Positions 22,461-34,399 of a DNA stretch of 64,000 nucleotides are shown here, in pieces. Both the position numbers and the translations under genes were made by a program. A model generated the notes under the pieces. It worked only from the letters and a program-made list of their open reading frames with translations. It did no database searches and was not told the origin of the DNA. The first letter of the stretch is position 1; the number at the start of each line of letters is the position of its first letter. Origin of the DNA: Nelumbo lutea. Lineage: Eukaryota; Streptophyta; Magnoliopsida; Proteales; Nelumbonaceae. The stretch spans positions 56,781,759 through 56,845,758 of the forward strand of contig JAKGHH010000003.1 in assembly GCA_022828595.1 (NCBI GenBank), written 5' to 3'.

Positions 22461-22804
22461 TTGATTCAGGCACCACAGACCATGTTTGCAAGGATAAGTC
22501 CTTGTTCAAGACATACGAAGAAGTGGCTAATGGCCAAGAGGTACAGATGGGAAACCAAACATATGCCAAAGTTGCTGGAAGAGGCAGCGTAGAGTTGAAC
22601 TTCACCTCCAGAAAGACATTGATTCTCTTAAATGTTCTCTATGTTCTTGACATTAGAAAGAACTTGGTCTTAGTAAATCTTGTTTATAAGAGGGGATCCA
22701 AAGTTGTTTTTGAATCTGACAAACTAATCATATCCAAGAATGAGATGTTTGTTGGAAAGGGATATGGTTGTAATGGTATGTTCAAATTAAGTATTAATGA
22801 ATGA
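22440..22804 (+). pseudogene. copia protease region
   Basis: WWFDSGTTDHVCKDKSLF near 22458 is the copia protease active site, with the DSG triad kept. The region continues with VLYVLDIRKNLVLVNLV, which precedes the GAG-pre-integrase block. A TGA stop closes the frame at 22802-22804. Confidence 0.88.
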
Positions 22805-23480
22805 AAAGTTTCTACTTATATTGTTGATTCTTTCTCTTTATGGCATGATAGATTAGCACACTTGAATTTTAAATCCATAAAAAACATGAGCAAACTTGGT
22901 ATAATTGCTTACAGTAATGAATCAATTGAAAAATGTGAAATATGTGTAAAATCTAAAATGGCTAAGAAACATTTCCCTAGTGTTGAGAGAAATTCTCAAC
23001 TTCTAGACCTAATCCATTCTGACACTTGTGAATTCAATGGTGTATTAACTAGAGGAGGTAAGAGATACTTCATAACATTTATAGATGACTTTTCTAGGTA
23101 CACCTATGTTTACCTTATGAGAACTAAGGATGAAGCATTTGACATGTTTAAACTATATAAGACTAAAGTTGAAAATCAACTAGAAATGAAAATTAAAATC
23201 CTTAGAAGTGATAGGGGTGCTGAATACTTTAAAAATGATTTTAATTCTTTTTGTGAATAATTTGGAATAATACATCAGTGTTCTGCTTCTTATACCCTTC
23301 AACAGAATGGTCTGGCTGAAAGGAAAAATAAAACACTTACAGAAATGATAAACTGCATGTTGTTAATAAAATGTCCATATGAATTATGGACAGGAAGAAA
23401 GCCTTATTTAGCATATTTAAAAGTGTGGGGGTGCTTAGCATATTATAGAGTTTCAGATCCTAAAAGAACCAAATTATGAC
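22805..23480 (+). pseudogene. copia GAG-pre-integrase and integrase
   Basis: LWHDRLAHLNFKSIK and CEICVKSKMAKKHF form the zinc-binding part. The catalytic core has HSDTCEF and LRSDRGAEYF with both aspartates. NGLAERKNKT supplies the glutamate beyond a TAA stop near 23260. All three DDE residues are therefore still present, but a stop separates the second and third. The frame runs on to a TGA near 23479. Confidence 0.9.
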
Positions 23481-24780
23481 TCAGAGCTAAGAAAAGTATG
23501 TTTGTTGGATATGCAGAACATAACAAGGTCTATAGGCTTCTAGACTTAGAGTCCAACATAATAATTGAAACTAGAGATGTTGAATTCTTTGAAAATAAAA
23601 TGTGTTATGAACCTACAGAAAATGACAGAGAAACTCAAATCTCGATACATGTTGATAATAATGAGACTGAAAGAAGAAATGACAGAACTGTAACACCTAC
23701 AATAGGACTTAGAAGAATTCAAAGACAAAGAACAGAGAAGCACTTATATTCAGATTTTATCTCTATTCAATCAATTGTATTTTTGGTTGAAGTTGATAGA
23801 GAGAAGATTTTAAATAAGGAACCTATTGTCCTAAACATTGAAAATGATTCAAAAACTTATAGTGAGGCCATGACCTTTAGAGATGATGCCTTTTGGAAGG
23901 AAGCTATAAATGATGAAATGGATTCAATAATGTCCAATAACACATAGGTACTAATAGACCTACCTCTAGGATCAAAACCAATAAAATGTAAATGGATGTT
24001 TAGAAGAAATACAACATTGATGGAACTATACAAATTTTTAAGGCTAGATTGGTAGCAAAAGGATTTAGTCAAAAGAAAGGGATTGATTATTTTGACATCT
24101 ATGCATCAGTGGCTAGAACAACTTCTATTAGAATACTCATAGCATTAGCATCCATTTATCACTTATTTGTTCACCAAATGGATGTTAGAACCACTTTTTT
24201 AAATTGTGATTTAAATGAAGAGAGTTATATGGAACAACCAGAAGGATTTGTTCTTTCTAGAAACGAGAAAGAAAGTCTATAAACTGGTTAAATCACTATA
24301 TGGATTAAAAAAAACACCTAAACAATGACATGAGAAATTTGATTCTTGCATCATAGCTTTGGTTTTAAATATAATAGTACTGATAGATGCATTTACTCAA
24401 AATTCACTGAAAATTATGGAGTAATTGTATGTCTTTATGTTGATGATATGCTTATTGTGGGTACCAATATGGTTAGCATAAATGAAACTAAAAACTACTT
24501 ATCCTCTGTCTTCAATATGAAATATTTAAGAGAAGTAGATACAATTTTGGGAATAAAAATTAAACAGCATAGTAGGGGCTATGTATTAAGCCAATCACAT
24601 TATATTGAGAAAGTACTTGACAAATTTAAGCATTTAGGGTTTAAAAAATATAGCACACCATATGATTCTAGTATAAAGCTAGTAGAAAATAATGGTAGAG
24701 CAATTGCACAACTTGAGTATGCTAGTGCAGTAGGGAGCTTGATGTATGTTATTCTTTGTACCAGACCTAATATTGCATTT
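23481..24780 (+). pseudogene. copia reverse transcriptase region
   Basis: MFVGYAEHNKVYRLLD opens the post-integrase region. The RT part includes LVAKGFSQKKGIDYF, QMDVRTTFLNCDLNEESYME and the catalytic YVDDMLIVGTN near 24438. The YVDD box is intact. At least three stops or frame changes (about 23947, 24282, 24330) break the protein. Confidence 0.9.
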
Positions 24781-25280
24781 GCAGTAAGTAATTCAGTCGG
24801 TTTACAAGTAATGGAGATAACAAGTTGGATTACCGGTAATGGAGATAACAAGTCTACATCTGGATGGATTTTCGTCTTTGGTGGGATTGCACTCTCTTGA
24901 GCATCCAAGAGACAAACTTGTATATCTCACTCGACCATGGAATCCGAATTCATAGCCTTAGCGGCTGCTGGAAAAGAGGCTGAATGGATTATGAATTTAT
25001 TATTAGATATAAAACTTTGGCCTAGTCCTATGCCTCCAATTTCCATTTACTGTGATAGTGAGGCAACTCTGTCAAGGGCCTACAGTGGTACCTACAATGG
25101 TAAGTCCATACATATAAATCTGAAACATGAATTTGTTACGCAACTGAGATGGAGTCATCACTATAACATATGTGAGGTCAAGTAAAAACTTGATTGATCC
25201 TCTTACCAAGGGTTTAGCTAGAGAATTTGTAAGAATGACAACCAAAGAGATGGGATTAAAACCCTTTACTTAGTCACCTG
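24781..25280 (+). pseudogene. copia RNase H remnant with internal deletion
   Basis: The region normally carrying the first RNase H aspartate (YTDADW) is missing. In its place an 18-base direct repeat (GTAATGGAGATAACAAGT at 24808 and 24836) leads straight into STSGWIFVFGG. Then STMESEFIALAAAGKEAEW and IYCDSEATLSRAYS follow. A tail with the typical LADPLTKGL-like text, read as DPLTKGLAREF, ends the polyprotein before 25280. Confidence 0.88.
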
Positions 25281-25820
25281 TAATGGTAACCCAACCTGAA
25301 CTGAAAAACCATCAGTATTGGGTTTAATGGGTAACAACAAGTTACAGCAATGTGACTGTTAGCACTAACATTGAGAAATTTCCCATCACAACATAAACAG
25401 TGTTGTCCATTATGATGAGAGGTTGAGATAAACTCTTAATGAAGTTCTGAAATGTGTCAAATAACGGAGCACATAGTGGAACTTCACCTATGTGAACATA
25501 GAAATGGTGTCGCTTCTCATGAGGGTTTGGGTTTGCTTTTGGGATTGTTAATGAAACCAGGAAAGAAGCACATGGCCATAACAGTGCTGAGCAAAATTTG
25601 AAACTCTTGTAGAGACTGAACATCTTTATGTGTATAGGTGTCTCCAGTCTGTTTTTAGAGTAATTGGTTTAAGATCTTACCACCAATAACTTTGACAAGG
25701 CTCTGAGATAACTATACTAACAAGTGGTTTAAATTGATAAACAACTTTTGTATGCATAACTGTGTCATAGTAGTTTGGATTGAGAGAGAACTATGTAATT
25801 GATCAATTAATGTGGGGGAT
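25281..25820 (+). other. copia 3' untranslated region and polypurine tract
   Basis: Non-coding sequence between the end of RNase H and the 3' LTR. It ends with TGTGGGGGAT at 25811-25820, the primer for plus-strand synthesis. A minus-strand open frame at 25342-25623 is a shadow. Confidence 0.7.
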
Positions 25821-26609
25821 TGTTGGATTTTAATCTCATAAGAGATTAAATCTAATGGGTTTGATTGGTCAATTACATGAGAAATTGCACCTGCACACTT
25901 GGTTGGAAAATCAGTTTTTTCTTTTACAAAAACCCTGTTTTGAACTTGTCTTACATTGAAAAATTATAAGTTTTGTTTTCAGTATTTCAATAGGAGATGA
26001 TTTACACTCCTTAGAATTAGTAGAGGAGAGTATGGGGATTCGATATCACGCAACGCGCGCGCACGCGTGTGCGCGGCGCAATGAGGCGCATTTTGCTCGC
26101 ACTTCGCGTGGCTCGCAATGGGCAGTTTTGGTTTTGGTGCGTTATTGATCGTTGATCGCATCTGATCACGATTCGATCGAGTGTGATCAAGAGGTACAAT
26201 TCAAAGTTAACAGTCACTAATTGTTAACTATTTTTTAAACAGTCACAATGTTTGAAATTGTGACTGTTCAAGGTGTCTTCTGTAAACCAGCACCTACATT
26301 TTCTTCATACCTCTTCGCAAACTATTTAAGGAGCATGAATCAGACTCTAAAACACACAATTTTGAAATTCACTCTCTCTCTCTCTCTCAGTTCGGTCTGC
26401 TACAGTCTCATAGAAGGTTTCTTTGGAAACTCTTCAACTTTATTGGTTGCAGATTCTCCCCAAGGCAAGGCTTTGTTGTATCCTGAGAACGAATTTGCCT
26501 ATAACTCAACAACAAACTCAGTAAAACTACTGAGTGGAGACAAATAACGTTCTAAAGACAGCCTCAGAGCTTCTTCTCCAAAGCTACAGTGACCCCATTT
26601 TCTCAAACA
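25821..26609 (+). repeat. 3' LTR of the nested copia element
   Basis: It begins TGTTGGATTTTAATC directly after the polypurine tract and ends CA at 26608-26609. It matches the 5' LTR, keeps the AACAGTCACAAT hairpin (26238-26268) and a shorter Z-DNA-prone tract, and has ATTTAAGG as TATA-like box at about 26324. Confidence 0.9.
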
Positions 26610-27545
26610 CTTTAAAAAAAGGAAGTCGCATTTCTGAATGGTGGCAGCAAGCACATCAGCTACTACCATTACTGCGTTCGAATTTACTGTGCTCCATCAA
26701 GGATGGGCTAGATGTCTCTACCACTTCGGATCCTTAGGTTCCAACGCTGTCCATACACATACCACATCCTAATTTGCCGTCAGCTCAAGCTAGGATGCGT
26801 GATATGAAGGTGTGAGAGTTTCTTAACCCAGATGGTTCATGAAGTCTCCCAATGCTCCAGCAATTCTTTTCAGCTTTCACCATTCAATATATTATAGCAA
26901 TACACCTAGAGCCAAGTCAGTCGACTGATCTACTTATTTGGAAAGAAAAACTCTTCTGGCCAATACATTGTAAAGTCGGCCTTTCATCTCTTCTCTTCAT
27001 TGGGTGCATCAAGCTCGACCACTCACTTCAAGTGGAAGCTCAAAATTCCATACCGGTTCCAAGCCTTTATTTGGAAGACCCTCTGGGATGGACTTCTCAC
27101 AAAAAGTAAGTGCCCTTGGTTACTAGAACCGGACAAACTTTGTGCATTCTGCAACAGCCAAGAGGAGACCACACACCACCTCTATTTTCAATGCCCATTT
27201 ACGGGCTGTATGGTGCGGAGCCCAAATTGGCTTAAATCCTTGTACAATTCCACAATCACCCATTCACATCATCATTCAGGAATGGTACAATTCACTGGCT
27301 CAAAACATAGGGAAGCAACAAGTATTAACGAGTCTCAGCATTGCAAGAATCATTTATTGCATATGGAAAGCTAGAAACAATTGGATATTTGAGAATGCTA
27401 CACAGTAGCCTTTAGAGGTGGTTTATACAGCAAGCAACTTCCTTTTTGGGTGCAAGCCGTCTACACAGTTATCATCTCAACACCATCACGTGCATCACAA
27501 TAATCTACCCATTCTATATACTGATGGTTCTTTTAATCCAGTTGG
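26610..27545 (+). mobile_element. L1-type LINE fragment, downstream half
   Basis: It continues the LINE split at 20699. KKGSRISEWWQQAHQLLPLL is followed by DGLDVSTTSDPWVPT. A zf-RVT zinc-binding domain near 27130-27190 reads CAFCNSQEETTHHLYFQC. The start of an RNase H-like domain, LYTDGSFNP, lies near 27515. Stops and frame changes occur throughout. The LINE text ends at about 27545, where promoter-type motifs of the MORF gene begin. Confidence 0.88.
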
Positions 27546-27899
27546 GCATGGGCTTAAGGCCTTAGACCCACCATTTGGGCCCATATGCCAAAATGGCCCC
27601 AGGTCCCACTTCGACTGATATTTTAGGAGCCGGCGAAGATATTACAATTTGCAGTCGCGGACTCGACGCATCAATCTAATCAACTGCAGAGAAGGGAACG
27701 TAGATCCAGAAAAGATGCCGTCTGATCGCTTTGATGCACCAGTCGATGGATGTGCTCCTCTCTTTTAGGGTTTTAGTTTTTACCCTATTGACGACAATCA
27801 TAAATACCTCCTAAACCCCATCAGAACCCTGAACCTCGCCTCTTCACAATCTCCTCTCTTCTCTCTATTTCGCTTCCTCACCCAGCGGCCAGTCCAGCC
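27546..27899 (+). promoter_or_regulatory. promoter and 5' leader of the MORF-like gene
   Basis: TGGGCT at 27549-27554 and the palindrome TGGGCCCA at 27576-27583 are site II (TGGGCY) motifs. A telo-box-like AAACCCTA (minus strand) lies at 27766-27773. ATAAATA at 27800-27806 is a TATA-like box about 95 bases before the ATG. The leader is CT-rich. Site II plus telo-box is a known combination in promoters of plant genes for mitochondrial and ribosomal proteins. The link to this gene is inferred from position. Confidence 0.6.
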
Positions 27900-30800
27900 A
27901 TGGCCACGACGGTGGCAGCAGCGCTAGCTCGAGCTATCACCTCGTCTCGCTGCTCAACATCCTCTCACTTGCTCTGCAAACGCTTATTTTCTTCTCCCAC
28001 TTCTATTTCTGGAGCCCCTCCCTTGCCTGGCTTTCTCCGGGGAAGGCGTCCTTCGGTGTTGCTTTCTCACTCAGTCCGAGTTATTTCCCCCGGCGCGGTT
28101 CGGTTGAACCCTATTAGATGCAGGGTAAATCGATCTGGTGATTCGGCGTATTCGCCGCTGAACTCGGGTTCAAACTTCAGCGATAGGCCGCCAACGGAGA
28201 TGGCACCGTTGTTCCCTGGCTGCGACTACGAGCACTGGCTCATCGTTATGGATAAGCCGGGTGGTGAGGGTGCCACGAAGCAGCAGATGATCGACTGCTA
28301 CATCCAAACCCTAGCCAAGGTTGTTGGAAGGTAAAGAACATGAAAGAGGCCTATTGAATTAGTATGGTTGCTGAAACCATTTCTAGGGTCTGGTTTTTCA
28401 TTATAAATATCGTTTGCTTTTATCTCTTGGGGGTTAATGATCTTTTGACCCCAAATCTGAAACCAGGGCTTAGGGTTTAGTTTTACATTTTAATTTTTCT
28501 TTGGGAGCTAATGATCACTTTACCGCAAAATATGCCTTTTTTATTTGGTCGCATTTCTCTTTTTTTTGTGTCTTTTGGATGTTTTGATCGGTTCTGGATA
28601 TCGTTGAAGTTCCTTTGGCTTTGCATTTCTAATCAGTGCAAGCAAGTAAAATGTTGATACTCGTTCTCTGGGTTTTTAGGTGACGGTTGAAGTAAAACCT
28701 TTCCTTTTCATCTGGGTTTTGCTTTTCTAATTGTTTCTTTCTTTCTTGTGTGAAATATCAGTGAAGAGGAAGCAAAGAAGAAGATATACAACGTCTCATG
28801 CGATAGATATTTTGGTTTCGGATGTGAGATTGATGAGGAAACATCAAATAAACTTGAAGGTTTGTGATTAAAAGCTTAACAGGTCCAATCGTATTATAGG
28901 ACTGCAACATTGCTGACTTCTGTTCTCCTCCTTAGGTCTTCCTGGCGTGCTTTTTGTGCTCCCAGATTCTTACGTCGATGCAGAGAACAAGGATTACGGA
29001 GGTAAGATTAAAAATCATAGGATGACGTGACAAATTATTAATAAATTAGTGTCTATCAATGATTTTCCATGGTTTATTTTTGTTAAATCAATGCACCTAC
29101 ATTGAACACATTAGTGCGGTATTATTGATACACATAGAAATGTTGTGGAGAAACAAGCAAGCGTTAGTGTTTTATAGTAGCAAAGGAACACATGTTTTTG
29201 AACTATGAAACATCTCATTTAGGGCAAATTGAACGAGCTATCAGATATTGTAAGTTTATTGTTTGCTTTTCTTTGTCTGTAGGATAAGGTGAATTTAACT
29301 GCTTTTAGCTAGCCCAAATCTGGGCTATCAATATTGACATGGGATGTTGACTTGTAGCTTGTAATATGTTTATATATAATTAAAAGCACATAGAGCACAT
29401 GATTGTGTTCAATCCACTATTGTAAAATGTAAGGCCTTTAGTGGGTGAAGCTTGATTTTGAATTCTAGTGGTCAGATTTCTGCCATTATGTGACGGGGGA
29501 GACATTCTTGGTAAAAGATCTCCCTTACTTGATAATGGAGCAAACCAATTATGTTTGTATATTCCACTGTAAACGTCACAAAAAAAGCTCAAAGATGTCG
29601 ATGTTCTTTCCTTATGGGGGGGGTACTCCGTCAATGGGTGGTCTCATATTCCATCGCCTTGGGGAGCAGTGTCCTGCTATTACCTCTCGGGACTGGCCAT
29701 GAGACATACATTCTTTTGTTATTAGCATTTAAATAGGAAAAAATTAGAGGCTGAGTGTCCTTGCCTGTCAATATTATTTTGAATAGGAAAATATTAGATG
29801 TATAGTTCACTGTTGAGTGTCTGTGGGTAGATGAAGTTTAACTGCTTTTAGCTAATAAAATCTGGGCATGGAATTGGAACTTACAGCGTGGAATATGTTC
29901 ACTGTTGAGTGTCTGTGGGTAGATGAAGTTTAACTGCTTTTAGCTAATAAAATCTGGGCATGGAATTGGAACTTACAGCGTGGAATATGTTCACAATTAA
30001 GTCACATAGGGCACATGATTATGCTCAATCCACATTGGTAAAGCTCCCTTTAGCATGTGAATGCCTGCTTTTGAATTGCAATCGTCAAGTTTCTATCATT
30101 ATGTGATGGGGGAGGTATTCTTTCCTTCTGGGGAAATGCTCTGTCAATGGGTGGTCTCATATTCCATTGCCCTGAGGAGCAAGCATTGGTGCCATTACCT
30201 CTTGTTACTATCCATGACGCATGCATGCTTTTGTTAGTAGTATTTACATAGGAAAAACAATGAATGTTGGGCATCTTTTCCCCGTCCATCTGCAGATTGA
30301 TTATGGTGTGTGACACTTGGTATTCTGCTGAGTTCTTCCCTCATCTAATGCTATAGTTCATGGCAGATTGATTATGGTGTGTGACACTTGGTATTCTGTT
30401 GAGTTCTTCCCTCATCTAATGCTATAGTTCATGGCCATGAAACACCTGATGGTCATTTCCAACTACAAGATTCTTGTTTCATAAACATGAATTAGTGAAA
30501 ATGTGGAAAAGCTACATAACATGTTCAGTCCATCTTGGCAAAGCATGAGAGCCCATACAGGGATATGAGTCGCTTTGAATGCTAATGGACTCACATCAAG
30601 TGTCTCTCTTAACTGTTCTAGGCTTCTCATGCTCAATGGAGTCGCAGATCAGTGGAGATGAAACACTCAAATAGATTTGTAGCTTTCAAATGACTATTAT
30701 GGGTGCAAATGTAATTAATTATATGCAGCTAATGTTGCAGTAGTCCATCTTGGCAAAGAAAAAGAGAGCCTTTCCAAGGGCAATGAATAGCTTTGAATGC

Positions 30801-31206
30801 TAATGGACTTAAGTCAAAACTTCTCTCTAACTGTTCTTGGCTTCTCATTTGCAACTGGAGCTGCAGATCAGTGGAGATGAAACATGACATTTAGCTAATA
30901 TGTAAAAATAAGACATAAATTAATTGTGGCTGAAGTGATATAAGAGCTTGGTTCAGCATCTTTCTCGGTCTCAATTTGTTTGAATGTTTTCCCAATATTC
31001 TACTGTCAAATGTCAATGCTACCATCCCGAGTTTGTTACCCTTACTTTTTTATTCATTTGCAGCTGAACTGTTTGTGAACGGAGAGATCGTGCAAAGATC
31101 CCCGGAGAGACAGAGAAGGGTGGAGCCAGTGCCCCAGAGAGCTCAAGACAGACCCAGATACAATGATAGAACCAGATATGTGAGGCGTAGGGAAAACCAA
31201 CGCTAA
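27900..31206 (+). CDS. MORF5/6: multiple organellar RNA editing factor (MORF5/MORF6-like), four exons
   Basis: Exons are 27900-28330, 28762-28859, 28936-29001 and 31064-31206, all with GT..AG introns. They sum to 738 bases and give 245 residues without a stop. MORF/RIP proteins bind PPR editing factors and are needed for C-to-U editing of organelle transcripts. Residues 1-60 are rich in Arg, Ser and Ala with almost no acidic residues, as in a mitochondrial presequence. The MORF box starts near residue 101 with [20 protein letters not shown]. It continues with [20 protein letters not shown] and ends [14 protein letters not shown] then [13 protein letters not shown]. The short Arg-rich tail ending RRRENQR and lack of a Gly/Pro-rich extension favour MORF5/6 over MORF1, 3 or 8. 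The chosen ATG sits in CCATGGC. No defect is seen. Confidence 0.95.
29002..31063 (+). repeat. third intron of the MORF-like gene, built from local duplications
   Basis: A 92-bp exact-type tandem repeat occupies 29805-29896 and 29897-29988. A 71-bp tandem repeat has units at 30292 and 30363. A diverged copy pair covers about 29340-29760 and 29980-30270 (shared CACATGATT, TCAATGGGTGGTCTCATATTCC). Another pair covers 30528-30671 and 30740-30884 (shared GTCCATCTTGGCAAAG and GCAGATCAGTGGAGATGAAA). The other two introns are short, 431 and 76 bases. Confidence 0.88.
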
Positions 31207-31879
31207 ATGCATATAGTTATATTGTATGGGTAGCACGTGGGCAGGAAAACGAAATTGATCCACCTATGCGTTGCATGACTTCATCTGCATCATCTCATTG
31301 GCCATCTGAGCTTCATTGATATTACAGCGCCAGGGGACTATGATGTATCAAAGTAGAATTTGCTTTGCATATAATGGTGTAGATTTCTTTGTATTGACAA
31401 ACGAAGCTTTGTGCTGTATTATAACGATTATGGGTTTGCTGCTTTTGATTTGAAGTCAATTAACATTATTTGGCTCAAAGCAAAGACCGTCTTCCTACTC
31501 GTTCTTTTGCTCATTTTATAATCTCAATCTGGGCGAGAATGATAGAGGGAGAGTATTGAACCAAACATGGTCTAATCGCACTTGAAAGTTGAAACAGTAT
31601 ATCTGCCATCAAGTCATAACATCCCACAAAGGCAACTACCGAGTTCACTTTTCTGGACAATAGCCCTTCGAGTAATAAAAGGGGGGTATCTCTCATAGTC
31701 AATCCCAAAGTGTCTGGGTCTACAGCAATCGACCATGAATTCTTTGTTGGTAACAATCTCACGCATAATAATTTAATAGGACTCCCCACTCCTTAGTCCA
31801 TGAATGTGGTGGGATTGGGACTAACAATTATCCTTACCTTTTGGGGTCTAATGTATCCCATACCCTTGTTTAAGAAGTG
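31207..31879. other. 3' flank of the MORF-like gene
   Basis: Contains the 3' untranslated region. No canonical AATAAA was identified with confidence. No other gene is seen before the LINE end near 31880. Confidence 0.5.
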
Positions 31880-31897
31880 AAAACTGATTCCATTTCA

Positions 31898-34381
31898 TTA
31901 AAACCAGAAAAAAGATACATCTGAGACAGGCATAGAAACAACATTAAAAAACAAACCTACTACAAAAGGGAAGAAAACTACTACAGACTCACAAAATGCT
32001 AAATCCAAGTTCACTACATTAGAAAGACAAGGACTTGCAAAACTAGATTCAAATTCTCCAGAGAAACCATATCTGGCTGTGGTATGCGTTGCTTGGTTTG
32101 TTTTCCTCGGGCAGAATTGAACTCTAAAAATTCTTTTGGTGGTAATTTCTTGAATATCCTTACAACAAAAGAGGACATCCGGATCTTCACAACCATCAAC
32201 ATCATTTAGCAATCTAACTAAATATTCACATTCTAATTCAAAAACAAGGTCTGATTTGTTCGTATTATCTACAACAACAACTGCCTTTAGGAGGGTTTGA
32301 GCTTCTTATTTCAGAGGTGACAAAGCTTTTGTTTGCCCAAAGCCCACACACCATCAATACCCTAAATGATCTTTGATAATGAAGCCAAAAAACATCCTTT
32401 TTGCTCGGGCTAGCTTCGGAAGCTCTTTCTGATCTTTGTTGCCAGAGATATCTCTTCACTGTTGACCTGCAACTAAGAGAGATGACTACAAAAGGGTTTT
32501 TTTTCCAATTTACCCATCTTACTTTTCCTTCTCCTCCTTAACTCCCTACCAGAAAGATTTTTAGCTTTTTGTCAAAGAATTACAGATGTTCTTTGGGAGA
32601 AGGAAACAAGACATACAATAGGTTGGTATTGCAGTCAGGACAGACTTCATTAGGACCTCTTCTCCTGCTTGAGATAGCAGAGATCCCCTCCAACATTTGG
32701 CTTTGTTTGATACTCTCTCCGAAAGATGTTCAAAAATTTAGTTCTTTTTTCTATTTACAAGAGGATGAAATCCCAAATAAATAGAAGGCTTTTCTACTTT
32801 TTTTAACTTCAATCACTTTTGAAACCATCTTTTTTAACTTGGGGTGTATGTTTTTGCTATAGAAAACTTTAGATTTTTGGTAATTCACCTATTACTCGGA
32901 GGCTCTTTCAAAGAGGGAGATGGCTTCTAGCAGGGGGTCTCCTTGCCTTAATCCTCTTTGAGGGTAAATTCTTCTTGATGGGGAGCCATTTACTAAGAGA
33001 TGATAGGTAATTGTGGATACATGCTTCATGATCCAAGAAATGAATTTATTACCAAAATCCATCTTCTACATGGTTAACTTCAGAAAATCCCATTCAACTC
33101 TATCATAAGCTTTATTCATATCCAACTTAATTGCCATGAAGCTATTTTTTGCTTTTGTATGAGCCATATAATGCATTACTTCATGAGCAATTAAGATGTT
33201 ATCAGAAATGACTCTCCTAGGGATTAAGGCACTCTAGTTTTTTAAGATGATATCGTTTAAAATTGGCTTCATTCTGTTTACTAAAATTTTTGCAATTATT
33301 TGGTAAACAGCATTGCACAAACTGATTGGTCTGAATTGTGAAGCATCTTCTGGATTTTTAACTTTGGAATTAGAGCTATGAATGTTGAATTGAGGTTTTT
33401 GGTCATTTCTCCTGAGTTAAAGAAACATTGAACATCTCTTACTACATTCTTCTTCACAGTCTCCCAAAAAAATTGAAAAAAAGAGGTTGCTGGTCATGGG
33501 GCTTTCCTGGGAGCCATTTGGAACAAGGCTTCCTTGATCTCCTCATCTGAGACATCAATTTCTAGGTTTTCATTGTATGTTTCATTTATTATTGTTTGGA
33601 TGCATTGCAGAGCCATCTCCATATCTGTAGGAGAAGATGATGTATAATTTTTTTGGAAGTGGTTTTCCATGATATTTTGGATATTTTCTTGCCCCTCTAT
33701 CCACTCTCCAGTTTCATTTTTTCAGTTTCAAGATTCTATTTTTTGCTCTCCTCCTAATTGTTTGATTATGGAAAAATCTTGTATTTCTATCCCCAAACTT
33801 AAGCCAGTTAACCCTAGCTTTTTGAGCCCACATGATTTCTTCCCTTCTTATCCATTCATCTATTTGCTTTTCAATTTGATTAACTTTTCTTGATCATAAT
33901 TTGACCCCCTTCATCTAGTTCTAGTAGAGAACCTTCATTTCCACAGAGGGAGTTGTTTTGGGTCAACTCCCGCAAGCCCTACATTTTCCAAGAAACCTAA
34001 GCCAACACAATCAAAGTAAATTTAGTGTCTTTTGAATTTTTGAATTTTCTTTTTCTCTGCTCTTAGATTTGCATTTTCTTTCGTGTACAAAGTGAAAAAA
34101 AATAGAGCCTTAGTAACTCCAACTCTATTTCCCTTGCCTCCAATTCTACTTAGTTTGTAACTTTTTCCCTTTTCTTGACTTTTCAAATGATTTTTAAAAA
34201 TTATTCTCCACAATGTGCTCATTCTTTGACTGTATTTTACTTCTGTACATATACATTTATTTCTTAATGTGCATTTAAGGTTTGGGCACCATTTATGTAT
34301 TTCAGATTTTTTCTTTTTTGATTTTTTTCTCCCCCTTTTCTTTGTTTGGTGGATCCAATCACCTAGCTTGGGATTTAACAT
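31898..34381 (-). pseudogene. LINE ORF2 remnant: pre-RT region, RT and RNase H-like end
   Basis: Minus-strand blocks in order are WLKFGDRNTRFFHNQTIRRR near 33790, DVSDEEIKEALFQMAPRKAP near 33500, LVNGSPSRRIYPQRGLRQGD near 32960, and SQAGEEVLMKSVLTAIPTYC near 32640. The last block is RNase H-like, FCPRKTNQATHTTARYG near 32100. These are the expected L1 ORF2 order. The FADD box was not found in open frame. The stretch at 34381-34022 has a Lys-rich open frame that is not endonuclease. Confidence 0.85.
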
Positions 34382-34399
34382 GAAGTCTACTGTGCTAGG

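Larger units (their letters stand above)
20700..26609 (+). mobile_element. complete but dead Ty1/copia retrotransposon with two LTRs
   Basis: Two related LTRs (20700-21524 and 25821-26609) flank a copia gag-pol internal region. A TGTGGGGGAT polypurine tract ends at 25820. The flanking five bases are CTTTG at 20695-20699 and CTTTA at 26610-26614, a near-perfect target-site duplication. The LTRs differ by many substitutions and small indels, so the insertion is old. No good tRNA-Met primer site is visible after the 5' LTR. All coding domains are interrupted. Confidence 0.92.
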
